A stretch of 64,000 nucleotides of DNA, from positions 62,001 through 126,000 of the forward strand of contig MU119353.1 in assembly GCA_014904845.1 (NCBI GenBank), written 5' to 3'. Source of the DNA: Acephala macrosclerotiorum. Taxonomy: Eukaryota; Ascomycota; Leotiomycetes; Helotiales; Mollisiaceae. The notes under the pieces were generated by a model. It did no database searches, was not told the DNA's origin, and was given only the letters and a program-made list of their open reading frames with translations. Made by a program: the position numbers and the translations under genes. Positions 1-12,200 of this stretch are shown piece by piece (the stretch's first letter is position 1; the number at the start of each line of letters is the position of its first letter).

Positions 1-1469
1 AACATCGGCATCACAAGTGAGCTCGAAGTTTGGATACATCTTGCCGAAGAGCTTATCATAGGCTCGCTCGAACAACTCTGGCTTGTGGGCCCTAGCCAAG
101 GAGGCCATATCATGCTTCCAACTATTCAAGATGTTAGCAACCTCGGCTCAACCAGTTCAATGAAGCTGCAGGCTTTAAAGGAGCAACAAGCTCTGGAGCC
201 AAAGTCGCGGAAAAGGGAATGAGAAAAATCCTTCAAGACATACCCGATCAAGTTAACGAAGATGGTGAAGTGTCGGTGGTCCCAAACAACCTGAGCTGGA
301 ACACCATAGAAGAGTTCGAACTCATCATAGAGCACACGCTTGCACGGATTGAACTCCAGATACATGGCAGCATCAGCAGCAACCTTTCCAAATCGGTAGC
401 ACTCCAAACCCTCATTCATGATGGCTTGATCAACTCTGTAACCTTGCTTCAACTTGTGGGCCAGGAACTCCAAATTTCGAGAACGAGTTCCGTGTCCTAC
501 CCAATACAATGGCTTCATCTCATCGATCTGCTTCTTCAAGGCCGCAACCTGGGTGCTGTCGTTGCCGGCATTTTCGTTAGTTGCACCAAGACTGGAAACA
601 CCGCCCGAAATAGAGTTATACTTCTCCGCAAATTCTTCCTGAGATTTCGCAAGATCCTCCTTCAAGTCAATCAACTGTTGCTTGATGGCGTCAACTTCAG
701 CTTGAGCCTCAACACGCTCGGTATCTGCGCCGGCCTTTTGCTCTGCGTGATCCTTGGTGGCCATCTCTGCCTCCATGACCTCGATCTCCTTTTCCATCAA
801 GACAGACTTCATCTTCATAATCTCCAACTCGGCCTTTCGGAGGCTGACCTTATCTGCATCGCTGTTGCCGCTCATCTTGCATGCCATGACATGGTTCTGC
901 TTCATGCCCTCTGCATCACGTAGACCCTTCGCCATGGCCTCGTACTCCTTGTTCAGTTCGTCGAGCTTGGCCTCCAGAGTCTTTCCTTTCTCGTCAACTT
1001 CGCTCTCCAATCCGGAGACAATCGCAAGCTTCTCCTGGAGACTCTTGGAAACTGTGTTGATTTCATCTTCCTTGGTAGCAATCTCGAGTTGTGCTCTTGC
1101 CTTCTCTACCTTGGCTTTAGTGTCAACGATGGGCTCTGTGTGATTGTTCTCGGCCTTGGCAGGAGTCGCATAGATAGACTGGGGAGACTCGGGACGGAGA
1201 GACAAGACCGTGCTAGGAGTCGCCGGAGCAACGATCTCAGTCGTGGTAGACATGATTCCGTGGATCTCGGTGAAGGTACCGTCAGCTAGATAGGTCAGCC
1301 ATAGAACATGCCCGAAGGTGTTCTCGAGCAACTTACAAACAATGATTTGGTTGTTGAGGATCGCGAGTGCCAGTCGTCTTGGATTTGGGTAGCTTCTCGA
1401 GAGTGCCAATGGTCTGTTCAAGATGCGAGTCAAGGTTGCCTGCAGATCGCGATCAATAAACAAAGACAT
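1..1469 (-). CDS. Coiled-coil family member F (3' end beyond the window)
   Basis: A long reading frame with a charged, heptad-like middle (about 180 residues rich in K/E/L/A) is followed by a conserved C-terminal domain containing RNLEF, IMNEG, ADAAMY, FYGVPAQVVW and FVNLIG. A 122-bp intron (243 to 122; donor GTATGT, branch GCTAAC, acceptor ATAG) is inferred because the reading then continues as WKHDMASLARAHKPELF to the window edge. The start is uncertain. ATG at 1469 gives a basic leader, and a 51-bp in-frame intron (1336 to 1286, donor GTAAGT) may be removed; ATG at 1253 (MSTTTEIV) is an equally good start. The C-terminal domain follows the same order as the members at 31-32, 42-43 and 50-51 kb (RN-E, I-G, aDA, YG, I-W, M). 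No internal stop is seen, so this may be the intact member. Function unknown; no membrane segment or signal peptide. Confidence 0.7.
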
Positions 1470-3604
1470 CTTTGCGGAAGGGGATGTGTTTGAGTTGGGA
1501 GGAGGAAAGACTCGAGGACTTACGGGCAGTCAATTTATGGACAAGAAAAGCGGATCCAAGGTGTCGATCTTGTCGGCGATGTCGTTGCGGTTGCCGTATC
1601 TCGTTTGGTGATTCTACACGTCTCAGTAATGCACCTTCAAGTGTGTGTTGATGGAGACGCGTAGAAGAACCTACAAAGAATCGAAAGAACGTGTTCGGAC
1701 GTGTTCAGGCGTGTCCAAAGCTTCACGAACAGCTTGAGTGATGCTGCTTCAAGTACAAGCACAAGACAACAACGTGTGGACGTTGCAATCTCGAGTCACT
1801 GGGTGTCGTGTTTCTTCAAGAGTCGCTGTCGTAGAGAGAAAATATGAAAGAATATCGGAGGTGCGTCGACGTCTTAAGAACGCTCGGCTAATTTACGCCA
1901 GTGGTGAGGAGTGACGACTGATAGCCGTCAACCTCGAAAATGAGTGCAGACTATGCCTCAGAGACTATAATCTAGAAGTCCTGGGTCATTGTAAAAGTCA
2001 CGAAGTGCACGCCGGAAGTAAGGTAGAAAATGCTGACCCAAAAATCGACGCTCCTTCCAACATGGCTTCGCTTTGGTAGTCTTTGCTGGCATCCCCAGCA
2101 TCAGCAGCATGAAGTACTCTGAAAGTAGCGAAGGTGAGCAGAGTATCAAAGGGGCTTGAGCAACAACCCATGATCAATCAAATATGCTCTTAAAGATGCC
2201 AAATTACTGCAAGACGGGAAAAGAGTGAAGAGACCTCGCAGCGCAAAATACCCGAACTTTGTGCCCGTCGAGCAGCTTCCAGCCCTCCTTGCCCCTCCGT
2301 GATTCGGACTATTCTCCTTAGTCATATCTTATCTTTCGTCACAGATTACCTTATATTACCTCATCCTGGGACAGCGACTTCCATATCGAAAGGTCCCGAG
2401 CCCTCCCGGAACTTTGGGAGAAAAATTACCCTCTTCGATGGCAGCTACTATGAACGGCTATGCATTCTCGGAATTTCAACAACCCTTGCGTCATTCCAAA
2501 GTCTATGGTAACAGCCAGAAGCCGTACTACGTTGAAGAAAGGAAACGGACGATATTGATTTGCACAGTAGAAGAGCTTGTGATTCACGAAACAGTGACGA
2601 TTTTCAATCATCAAGCTTTGCAACACTCAAATGCAAGGCTTCAATTTGAATAACTCTAAATATGATGGAAAGTGTGATTTTACTAACCCCTCTTACATTT
2701 CTCACCTCAGACAGGAGCACGCGATAAATTGGGCCCAAGTCTTCATTTTCGAGGTCGCCATATCTCACCTACTCCCTGGCTGCGACGTGGATGGGCATCC
2801 GACAGCGCTGCCCAAACAGCTAACCCTATCTCAAGTTCATGTCACGGGCATCCCGGGATGGTTGCCGTGTTGGATTTAGCTTTGGTTGATGACTTCCCTC
2901 CATTCGATCATGACCTGGCACAGTAGAGCAAAGCAGACATAGTTCTACCAATCTCTTGAAATCTTAGGTCGTCTTCCTGCGGCGGCATCTTTGGGGGCCA
3001 ATTTTGATGTGTTCCAGCGTTTTATGTTGATCCAGCTGTGTCTTATTCATAAGGAATAACTCGTGAGAAATCGTGGCTCCAACGACATGCTTTCTGAATT
3101 CTGCTCGTAGCGCCTTGAACTCGGCATTGTTCATTCGGAAGCCTTCTTATATTGGGTGGCGAATGGCTCTAACCATGGCTTGTATGGCTTGTATGGCTTG
3201 CAAAGGTTGTAAAGAAGTCCGTTAAATATTTGAGGTCTTTATTTAAAGGAATTATCGATAAAATGAGCCGCTGGCCACTGCAAAAGTGATGAGATTTCCA
3301 TTCCAGCGTTTACGAAAAGTGGTGTTAAATGACCAGACCTTCCTTTCCTAATCTATCTTTGCGTCGGCCTCTCGTCGTTCGCGACTCGAGAAAACAGAAG
3401 ATGTCATACAGGCAGAACTATGAAGGTCTAGGTGCTGGCTTGCAATATTATACATGACAAATCGTGTGTCCATTTCTATCGTATCAATTTATCGTGCAAC
3501 TGCCCCGGACCCTTCTTACAAATCGACGCTCCTAACAATGTCAACCCCTAGTTCTCGCCTTGCCTAAACACTGCACAAGATCTATACACCCCATTCTAGC
3601 TAAA
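1470..3604. other. Intergenic, no gene supported
   Basis: Only short reading frames (60-80 codons) without gene-like composition, intron structure or recognisable motifs. A short TGTATGGCT tandem lies near 3180-3200. I see nothing else that can be supported. Confidence 0.6.
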
Positions 3605-4678
3605 TCTTATAGCTGTGGACCTCAGTGTTTGAATCAACCAAATAAAATGTTGGGTTATCAGGAGGAGCCTGTACAAGTGGTGTGGTGCCTGATGTGGTGC
3701 CCTTGACGGGATAGTCACATAATTAAAGGAAATTTTAGTACGTGGAAAAAGAGCGTCTGAATATTCTGGAACTCGTGCTCTGCTTTCCTTGGTTGTGAGA
3801 GCTTTGATTTTTTGTGAATGTTCTGGTGTTCGAAATTTCTGGAATAATGGGCGTAAAGTCGGGAGGCAGGCAGCGGCAATGCAAAGGTAGGCCTCGGCCG
3901 TCGACCATATCGTGGGAAGGGTTAGGTACCCTAGTTTTTAATGTCAATATCTTTCTATAACCAAGGAGGAAGATGCTGATTATGTGGAGCTTCTGTTGAA
4001 TTGATGATTGTAAATACCACACGGCACGTAACGGTAGAAAGAGGATTATAAAGTCGGTTGTAACGTTGAGTCCAGAGCCGATGATATGAGGCACTGTTGC
4101 ATCCATGCTAGAGCCTTTCCCACTCTTATTCCAGGTATATTTCAGTGGCCGGCACGGTAGGGACACAACGAAGATAACCATTATACTCCAGAGGAGGAGA
4201 CAGATATCCTGATGATCGGTATGGCCACTGCCCAAAGAATTTGGGAGGCAAAGACTGTCTTTTGCCCCTTTTGATTAGAAATAATTCGCAACAGGAGTGA
4301 AGGTATCTTACCTGTGCTTCATGGATAATGTCCGCAGAGCTTAGCGTCTCGATGTGCCTTCCAAGCCCGTAAGTCGAAGCTGGTAATTCAAGATTCAGTC
4401 ATCAAACGTAAATGCAAGGACCTTGTATCACTTAACATACCCACAATATTGCAAGCGCATATTGACCATGAGAACGGCTGTCGAATGTCAAAATTAAAAT
4501 AAATAACTGGGAATGGCTTCATAATAATGACCAGAGCTGCGATAATGGTCATGTCGTCAGATTTGAGTGGTAAGTTCCTTACTCTTCTGGCCAATACTCG
4601 AAGAATGACAGCAATTCCAGCCAAAATGTCGACCAGAAGATTCACCGATACAATAGTCGGCTGCTTATTATCCATCAT
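3605..4678 (-). pseudogene. Decayed fungal-rhodopsin (PTH11-type) integral membrane protein
   Basis: Exon 1 (4678 to 4441) encodes a first membrane helix, then RVLARRV and SDDMTI, the usual opening of the fungal rhodopsin-like family (Fung_rhodopsin). A 61-bp intron (4440 to 4380, GTATGT...CCAG) leads to the hallmark YGLGRHIETLSSADI. A second intron (donor GTAAGA near 4312) leads to ASQILWAVAIPIIRIS. The frame is then lost: FVVSLPCRPLKYTW, GLNVTTDFIILFLPLRAVW and IQQKLHIISIFLLG lie in another frame, and the last conserved stretch (AEAYLCIAAACLPTLRPLF) needs a further shift near 3900. The family has seven helices and is often membrane-located, in some cases acting as a surface receptor. At least two frameshifts make a functional product unlikely. 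The end is approximate because two frames stop within a few bases of each other near 3602-3605. Confidence 0.75.
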
Positions 4679-5573
4679 ATTCTCTAGCGATTGAGATTTG
4701 GCGTCGGCAGATAATAGGTAGCCGAAAGAGCAGAGAAGAAGTTTTGATATCGAAAGACAGTGATTCTGTTAAGGATATCTTATGATGGCCAAGCTATGAA
4801 CATTAAGTCCCACCGCTTTGTTAATCTATTCTCTATTGGGATCGCAGGTCCGAGATTCACTTTATCGAGAGCAAGCGTCGTGACTCTATTAGGACTGCCT
4901 GCATGCAGATGGTCAATTACTGACACGGACTTTAGCAGATCCTAAATCCTAAGGTCCTGAAAATCAACGCTGTCTCTATCTCTATTGGTTGAGGTATGAT
5001 AATGGCGTTGCCCCCCGGCCCGCACCTGGGAATGGTCTTGAGAGCCTCGCTCACGGGAATTTGACGCCATAACGCCTACATTAAGGCTCCCGTTTCTAGC
5101 CCCAAGTCGTAAAGTCTATATGACTGAATTTGATACAGCCACAATCAAGAATCAAAATCTAACTAGGATACTCTATCATGTCATTTTTCTTGCCCCCCAA
5201 GCGCCTAAATCTTGAGCCGAGGTTCTTAATTAGGTCGCTGAAATCATCGCTCCCGCTTCAACCACTTCTGCACTGAGCGTTTGTTCTTCCTTATCTAGCA
5301 GCATGATTGTTGCTGAAACGTCACGCCTGCATCTGCTAGTATCATTACAAGAAAAGGGCCCATGACACAGAGCGATGCATGCACAGGAAATGGATTAGAA
5401 GAGCAGCAACAGAAACGGAACGAATGAAAGCTCTCCAAAACAGCCTACTTCCAAATATAGTTCAGCTGGGATCTTATCCTAGCACGATGATTAGCTTTAA
5501 GAACGCACATGGGTTTCTTGCAGGAGATCCCCTTCGGTAACCGACGGAGCTGTGCAAGGATTGCAACACGGCC
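4679..5573. other. Intergenic between rhodopsin pseudogene and hydrolase
   Basis: No coding frame with gene-like content. The right end is the promoter side of the hydrolase gene. Confidence 0.5.
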
Positions 5574-5580
5574 TATATAA
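5574..5580 (+). promoter_or_regulatory. Candidate TATA box of the hydrolase gene
   Basis: TATATAA lies about 145 bp upstream of the ATG at 5723 in otherwise mixed-composition DNA. Position and sequence fit a fungal TATA element; there is no expression evidence. Confidence 0.4.
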
Positions 5581-5722
5581 ATCAACTTCCAAAGGTCCAG
5601 ATTTCTTTCATGGGGATACCAACAGAATTATGGGTATAGCCAACGTTTTCTAAGCGCTATACCATCATTACGTGTTGAACAATACTTCCTCAATTGGATT
5701 TCATTGAGATTCTTATCTCAAC

Positions 5723-6511
5723 ATGCCTAATAATCCGTCGATCGTTTTTGTTCCCGGTTTCTGGGAAGGTCCTACAGTATTCGAATCCGTTGCAGCAACA
5801 CTCCGGGATACCTATGGGTACAAAACAGAGATCACCTCATTACCAAGCACGGGGCAAGCTTCCCCAGGGAACCCAACACTTCAAGACGACATCCAAGCCG
5901 TCCACTCATTTCTTGAACGCCTCGTTGCTAAGGGGGAGGATGTGCTTCTCGTCCTCCATTCTGCCAGCGGTTTTATCGGAACCGAAGCGATCAAGAACCT
6001 CACGGCCAAGGAGCGTATGAGCGAAAGTAAAACAGGTGGCGTGGTAAAGATAGTCTTCATGACAGCTGGTGTGTTCCCAGTAGGATTCAAAACAGGGCCT
6101 CTGCCATTTTTTGAGTATGATGTGAGTGCAAAGATTTCAATTATGAGCACCACTACCAGGAGAATCAAAGTTAACAATAATCAGGGCACTCGATTATTCT
6201 GTAAAGACCCAGCGTCTTTCCTCTTCAATGACCTTCCACCTGATGTTGCTCAGATGTGGATCTCACGGCTGGAATGCCAACCTGCTTGGAAATGGGATGG
6301 AGAGATCACGCATGGCGGGTACAAAGACGTGTCGAGTGTGTATCTACTGTGCAGTAACGACCAGTGTGTGCCTCTCGCGATGCAGCGACAATGCGCTGAG
6401 TTAGCGGGCAGCGAAATCGTGTCTTGCAACGCAGGGCACATGGTGATGCTCAGCCAGCCAGAGACGGTCGTGAAAGTCATCCATACAGCTGCAAAAAATC
6501 TCCAAACTTAA
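5723..6511 (+). CDS. Alpha/beta-hydrolase (esterase-like), one intron
   Basis: A small cytosolic alpha/beta-hydrolase of the AB-hydrolase-1/6 type. It opens with IVFVPGFWEG, the first strand and oxyanion loop. The nucleophile elbow is LVLHSASGFIG, with Ser just after His. An acid loop is at LCSNDQCVP (Asp) and the catalytic His at NAGHMVM. The frame is open throughout, but 6122-6184 looks like a 63-bp in-frame intron: donor GTGAGT, branch TTAAC, acceptor TCAG. Removing it joins FFEYD to GTRLFCKDPASFLFNDLPP and gives about 241 residues, a usual size for the family. Substrate unknown; relatives include plant-type methyl-salicylate-like esterases and uncharacterised fungal hydrolases. It is intact and lies 260 bp from a large RIP block. 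Confidence 0.85.
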   Translation: MPNNPSIVFVPGFWEGPTVFESVAATLRDTYGYKTEITSLPSTGQASPGNPTLQDDIQAVHSFLERLVAKGEDVLLVLHSASGFIGTEAIKNLTAKERMSESKTGGVVKIVFMTAGVFPVGFKTGPLPFFEYDVSAKISIMSTTTRRIKVNNNQGTRLFCKDPASFLFNDLPPDVAQMWISRLECQPAWKWDGEITHGGYKDVSSVYLLCSNDQCVPLAMQRQCAELAGSEIVSCNAGHMVMLSQPETVVKVIHTAAKNLQT

Positions 6512-6714
6512 TTTCAGACTAGTTTTAAGGTTTAATACGAACACGACGTAGGCAATGGTGGCAATGATTTGCGCCTCCAAACTCAAAATGGTGCCACACT
6601 GGTGTTATTTGCAATCACTGCCATACTCACACTGATGGTTTGGGTTAAGGTCAGTTGGGTATGCAAATGGCACCCGCCCCAATCGGAAACCATATCACTT
6701 AGGTATGTATGCTA

Positions 6715-6770
6715 TAAGTCCCTAGCCCCTAATCCCGGCCACCCCCCCATTCCGGCCACTTTTTACACCA
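6715..6770 (+). repeat. C-rich subterminal-repeat-like border of the AT block
   Basis: Just before base composition collapses, the sequence carries two copies of CCGGCCAC (CCCGGCCACC and TTCCGGCCAC) spaced about 16 bases apart, with C-rich DNA around them. Repeated short motifs of this sort are common near ends of fungal DNA transposons. No matching inverted copy is found at the other side of the AT block, so this is only a possible one-ended relic. Confidence 0.3.
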
Positions 6771-7221
6771 AAAATAGCGATTTTGACATATTTATAACTT
6801 TACTAAAAATTAATATAATTATTTAAAGTTTGAAATATTAATTTTGTATATATATATAAATAAATTTATTAAAAAACTTTTTTATTTGGATTACGTAATA
6901 TTATATAATTAATTTTCGAAAAAAAAAAAATAATTTATTAATAATTTATATACAAATTAAAATTTTAAATAATTTTTATAAAAATATATATAAAATTATT
7001 AAAAAATTTAATATTAATTAATTATTTATATATATTTTAAAATATAAAAAAAAATTCAAATAATAAAATAAAATTTAATTATTTTCGAAATTTTATTTTT
7101 TATAAATATTATTATATTATTTTTTTATTATTCGTTTTTTATATAAAAACTTTTTTTAATATTATATTAAATTTATTTATAAAAACATTAATTTTAAAAT
7201 ATATTATATATATAAATATAA

Positions 7222-7319
7222 TATTAATATAATAATTATATATAATATTAAATTATATTAAAATTAAAATTATATTTTTTAATTTTTATATAATTTTAAA
7301 AAAAACGAATTATTTTATA
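7222..7319 (+). repeat. Outermost, fully RIP-mutated LTR fragment (left)
   Basis: This stretch matches 28096-28213 almost base for base apart from an 18-base gap. It also lines up with the start of the 208-bp Copia LTR at 7712 onward. Over the first 31 aligned positions of the right copy nearly all differences are G-to-A or C-to-T, and the ACGT core is retained. It is read as the left LTR of an older element of the same family into which the Copia at 7700 inserted. The outer ends cannot be fixed. Confidence 0.6.
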
Positions 7320-7694
7320 ACGATTTAATATAAATAATTATTTAAATATTTTATAAAAATTAAATTTAATTAATTATTTTATTTCGATTAAATTTTATTT
7401 TTTAAAACGTATAAAATTATAATTAATAATATTTTATTTTAATAATTTTATTTTATTTTTTATTACAATAATTTTTTTTTATAAATACGAATTAATCGAT
7501 TTATAATACGCGTAAATCGTATTATTTTATAATTATATTTTATAATACGTTATTTCGAATTTAAAATTTTTTAACGTTATTTATAAAATTTTATATTACG
7601 CGAAATAATTATTCGAAAATTTTACGTTTTTAAATAATTATTTATAGTTTTTTATATTATTCGAAAATATTAATAATTTTAAATATTGATTTTA

Positions 7695-7699
7695 TTAAT
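7695..7699. repeat. Target-site duplication TTAAT (left) of outer Copia
   Basis: TTAAT directly before the left 208-bp LTR. The same five bases follow the right LTR at 26117-26121. Confidence 0.75.
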
Positions 7700-7907
7700 T
7701 GTAAATACAATATTAGTTTAGTAGTCACGTGCGGTACTAGGCCAGATCGGGACTAGTACCGCTTGTACTAGAATTGAGATTATATTTTTCAATTTTTGTA
7801 CGTTTACTAGATTTAAAACTTATAATCAATCAACGAATTATTCAATTTATTTGTTTATTTCGTTTTTAATTTATTATTAGTAATAAGTATTTTTAATAAT
7901 ATTAATA
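7700..7907 (+). repeat. Left 208-bp LTR of outer Copia
   Basis: Starts TGTAAATAC. It contains a conserved TAGTCACGTGC segment and a 10-bp perfect inverted repeat (GCGGTACTAG at 7731-7740 and CTAGTACCGC at 7753-7762) around a 12-base loop. Its GC-rich core is much less mutated than the surrounding DNA. Differences from the right LTR are mainly C/T and G/A. Confidence 0.85.
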
Positions 7908-9026
7908 TTAATCAGTAATTATTTAATTAACTACGAAATAATTAAGTTTTTATTTAAAAGAAATTAATTTACAAAAGAGAATAAATTCTTTAAATAGTTT
8001 GTTCTTTGTAAGAAAATACTTAAAATAATTAATATACTTTCGAAAGAATAAAAATTTACAAGAATTCTTTTATAGAAACGCATTAAAAATATCGAGACTA
8101 TTAAAAACTTAAAAAAAAACAATATGTGAGCGATTTTAAATTTATATTTATTTTTCAAATTTGTATTTATTACATAGAACAATAACGTTTACGAAAAACG
8201 AATAAAAGAGCGCGAAAACGATTTTAAGTTTATATTAATTTATTCGACTTTATATTAAAAATAAACTCTCAAAAAAAGTTTTATATTTTTATTCGTTATT
8301 TGATCAAAAACGTATAAATATTAATAATAATATTTACTCGAATTCGAATTAAAATCTTCAATTTTTTTATTATTTATTACGCAATTATTTTTTAAAATAA
8401 TAAACTTATTTAAAATTAAATTTTTTTACAATAAAAACAAATAAAAAAAAGATTTCGATTTTACAAACGATAAAAATTTTAACGAAATAATATTAAATAA
8501 ATATATTTTCTATCGCTTTAAAATATATAAAAAGAAAAAATATTTTAATCGTAATTTATAAAAATACTTTTAAAAGAACTTTGAGAATTATTCGTAAGAA
8601 ATTTTACGTTTAATATACAAAAATTTTATGCGTTATTTATGAAAATTTTTACGTATTTACAAAATTTGAATATCGAAAAATAAAAAGTTTATTATTAATA
8701 ATTTGAAAAAAGTTTTTTAACAAAAAAAATTTCATAAATAAATACAAATAAAAATCGTCGATCAATTGAAAAATAAAGATTTTTTCTTTCGATAAAATCG
8801 ATCAATTCAATTAATAAATCAAAATATTTTAATATTAATATTCAATAATCAAAATATAATTATTTTTACGATTTCAATTATTAATACGAATTTTTTTATT
8901 ACGAATATAATTATTTCTACGAATATTTTTTATATTTTTTTTATTGTAATTTTTTTTATAAATATGAATTTATTTAATATAATACAAAATACTTAATTTA
9001 TTTACTAATAATTTTTTTAATAATAA

Positions 9027-9285
9027 TATAGTAAAATTATATATTTTCTTTTTAAAAATCCTTGTAAATAGTTAGTTTCGAAAGCAATACTAATTACGTA
9101 TTTTTTAGTACATAAAAAGTTTTCGTTTACTATAAACTAATTAATAATTTTTTTTATTTTTATTTTAATTGATTGATTGATTGATTTACGAATTACGAAT
9201 TATTTCGAATGAGTTTAATTTATTGATTAAAACGAATTGATCTACGATTGAGTTTTTTTATTTTGTATTTTATTGCTTTTTTATA
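9027..9285 (+). repeat. Left 259-bp LTR of Gypsy
   Basis: Aligned by eye with 20836-21094 and 55568-55832 over its full length. Shared landmarks are GTAAATAGTTAGTTTCGA, ACTAATTACGT, a GATTGATTGATTTACG stretch, and ACGAATTACGAATTA. Ends TATA where the right LTR has the original TACA. Confidence 0.85.
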
Positions 9286-12200
9286 TTGGTAAAGCGACGT
9301 CGAGAAATAAATTGTTTTAATAGATTTCGCTGAGAATTGTTTATGTACGATTTGTGTATTTTGTTTTTTATTGTTGTTAAAAGGAAATTTAAATTATTGG
9401 AAATCGAAGATTGAAAATTAATTGATAAAATTTTTTTGTTTTGATTGTATTGTTCGAGATTAAATGATTTGATTACGAGATTGTGAAATTGTAAAAAAAT
9501 ATTGATTTATAAAGATTACGTATTAAATTGCTTGAGATAATTAGTATTAAAACGAATATAAAAAAGAAAAAAAAAAACTCGCGACGATTATTTACAGTAA
9601 TTAGTTTTATTTCCAGTGGAAATTGAAATATAAGAAAAAAAGTTTTAGTGCGAAGAAAAAAAGAGATTATAACGTTGAAAAGTGAAATTGTTTTATTGTT
9701 TTATATTTTAGTTTTAATTCTTTTAAAAGTCGCAATTCGCGAATCGCTTGTAATTGTTTTCAAATTAAAACAATAGAATTAAAATAAGTCTCGAATTTCA
9801 GAAAATAATACGAAAAGAATTGAAACAAGAGATTTCAATCGAGAGAAATCGATTAAAAAAGTATTTGTTTAAAGAATATATTTTATTAGAACGAATAAAC
9901 GAGCGAAATTTCGAATAAAAATTGGAATAAAAAAAATCTCACGAGAAAACGATATAAATAGAAACCAATTCTTAAAACGAATTTTATTTGAAAATAATAA
10001 TTCGAAAATTCGCATTTTTAAATTATTAAATCAATTTTTAGTTTAAAGACTAAAATTAGTAAATTATTCGCGTTAAAGTTTATTTTTCTCGATAAAAAAT
10101 ATTTTTACTTTAATTATATTATCAATTTTTTCTAGAAAATTTTCTACGAATAATAAAAACAATTTCTCAAAAATATAAAACTTCGAGAAATACGTACTCG
10201 TATTAAAACTACAAATGCTTTTTTTTAGAGCCTTTGAAATATTTTAATTCAAAAAAAACAATATTACGATTTTTTTTGAAATAATACGATAATATATACG
10301 AAAACTATAAAATTATTTTAAAAATTAAAAAAATACAATTTTTGCAATATATTAATTCGATTTATAAAAAGTAAATTCGATTTATATTAAAATATAATAT
10401 CGAAAACTATTTAAAAAAAAAATTTTATAATATTTTAAAAAAAGAATTTCGCGAATACAATTAAAAGTACTATCAAATAAATATAAAGTTTTTATATAAA
10501 ATTATTAATCAATTTATAAGAAATTTTTTGACGATAAAAATATACGTAGATTTATTTGATTAAATATTTAAAAAATTGATTAAACGAAACAAATTAAACA
10601 AATAATATCAAAAACGCGAATTTATAAAAAAATTTTCAATATATATTAAAAAACGAATTTTTAGAAAAATCGATTATAAATCAATAAAAATATTTATTTA
10701 TAATTACAATAAAATGTACGAAAAAGCGATTATTGTATATAAATATAAAAAAAAAAGCGGCGATATAATAAAATTAATAATTTAAAATATTTGAAAATTC
10801 GATAAAAATATTTAAATATTATAATATAAAAAATAATTTCAAATACAATTAATAATTTACTATTTTTTGTTTTACTCGAATTATTTATAGAAGAAATTCA
10901 ATAAAAAATATATACAATCACTAAAAAAATTTATATCGAATTTCAATTTTCGATTTTACGTATTATTTAAATTTAAAGAACTCGACAAATATTCGTATTA
11001 AAACTTTTAATTCAAATAAATAATTTCGCTAAAAAATTGAAAAAGTTTTTTCTTTTTTTCGTATTATTCAATAATTTAAAAATCGTTTTAAATACTAATA
11101 CTACGAAAATATTTTAAAAATTAAATAATATTATAATCTCTATAAATTAAAATTAGAATCAATTTATTTTTTTACGAGAATATAAACGAGAAAAGAATTT
11201 TAATCGAAAACGAGAAAAATATAGTAATATAAAAAAAAGCGAATATAGAACTTTATATAGTTTAACGTCGATTAAATCTTTGTAAAGTATATCGTCGATC
11301 GTTCAAAAGAATGTAATAAAAATTAACGTTATATATAACGATTAATAAAACGAGTAATATTATTTCGAGTATTTCGAGTAAATAAAAAATAGAAAAATCG
11401 ATTTTTTCGTTGATTATTTTTTCGTAAATCGTTATTTATTTATAAATGAATTAATTAATCGTAAATATTATTATTAAAAGAACGATTAATAATATTATAG
11501 TTTTTAAAATCGTAATCGATTTTCGTGATCGTTTACGTTTAAAAACAATTGATATTAATATAATTAGATTATAAAACAAATAACTAAAAAAAATTTTGAT
11601 TATAATTTCAATAAACGTTTTAAAAATATATAAAAAATTCAAAAATTTGTTTAATTTATTACTTAAAAAAGAAGTAAAATTAGTACTAATAAAATTTTTT
11701 TAAAAAAATTGAATTTATTGTCGTATATTTTCAATAGTAATAATATTAACGTTTAAAGTTTTAATAAAGCGATTATTAATAAATTTTACGAAAAATTACT
11801 AGTAAATACAATAATAATAAATACAATAATAACAAGTAAATCGAAAAATAAAATTCAAAATATATAAAAAAACTTTCAATAAAAAACAAAAATAAAAAAA
11901 AGTATTTAAAAATCGAATCGTAATAATAAATTTTATAAAACGTTTAAAACGAAAAACGAAAAAAAATAAATATAAATCAATTAAAAAATGAGATTTTAAA
12001 ATAATAATTCGATATTAAAAATAATAATTCTATTAATAAAACTTTATCGCGAAAACTTTTTAAAAATATAATATCGTTTTTAAAAATTTAAAAAAAAATG
12101 AAAATGATTATTAATACTTTGAAAACATTGAATTTTACTATAGTAATTACTAATCAATAGCGAAGAAATAACGTTTATTATTTGATTTTAATAAATACTA

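Noticed and set aside
219..923. 234-codon plus-strand reading frame
   Set aside because: Antisense shadow of coiled-coil member F, which has a spliced, conserved product on the minus strand.
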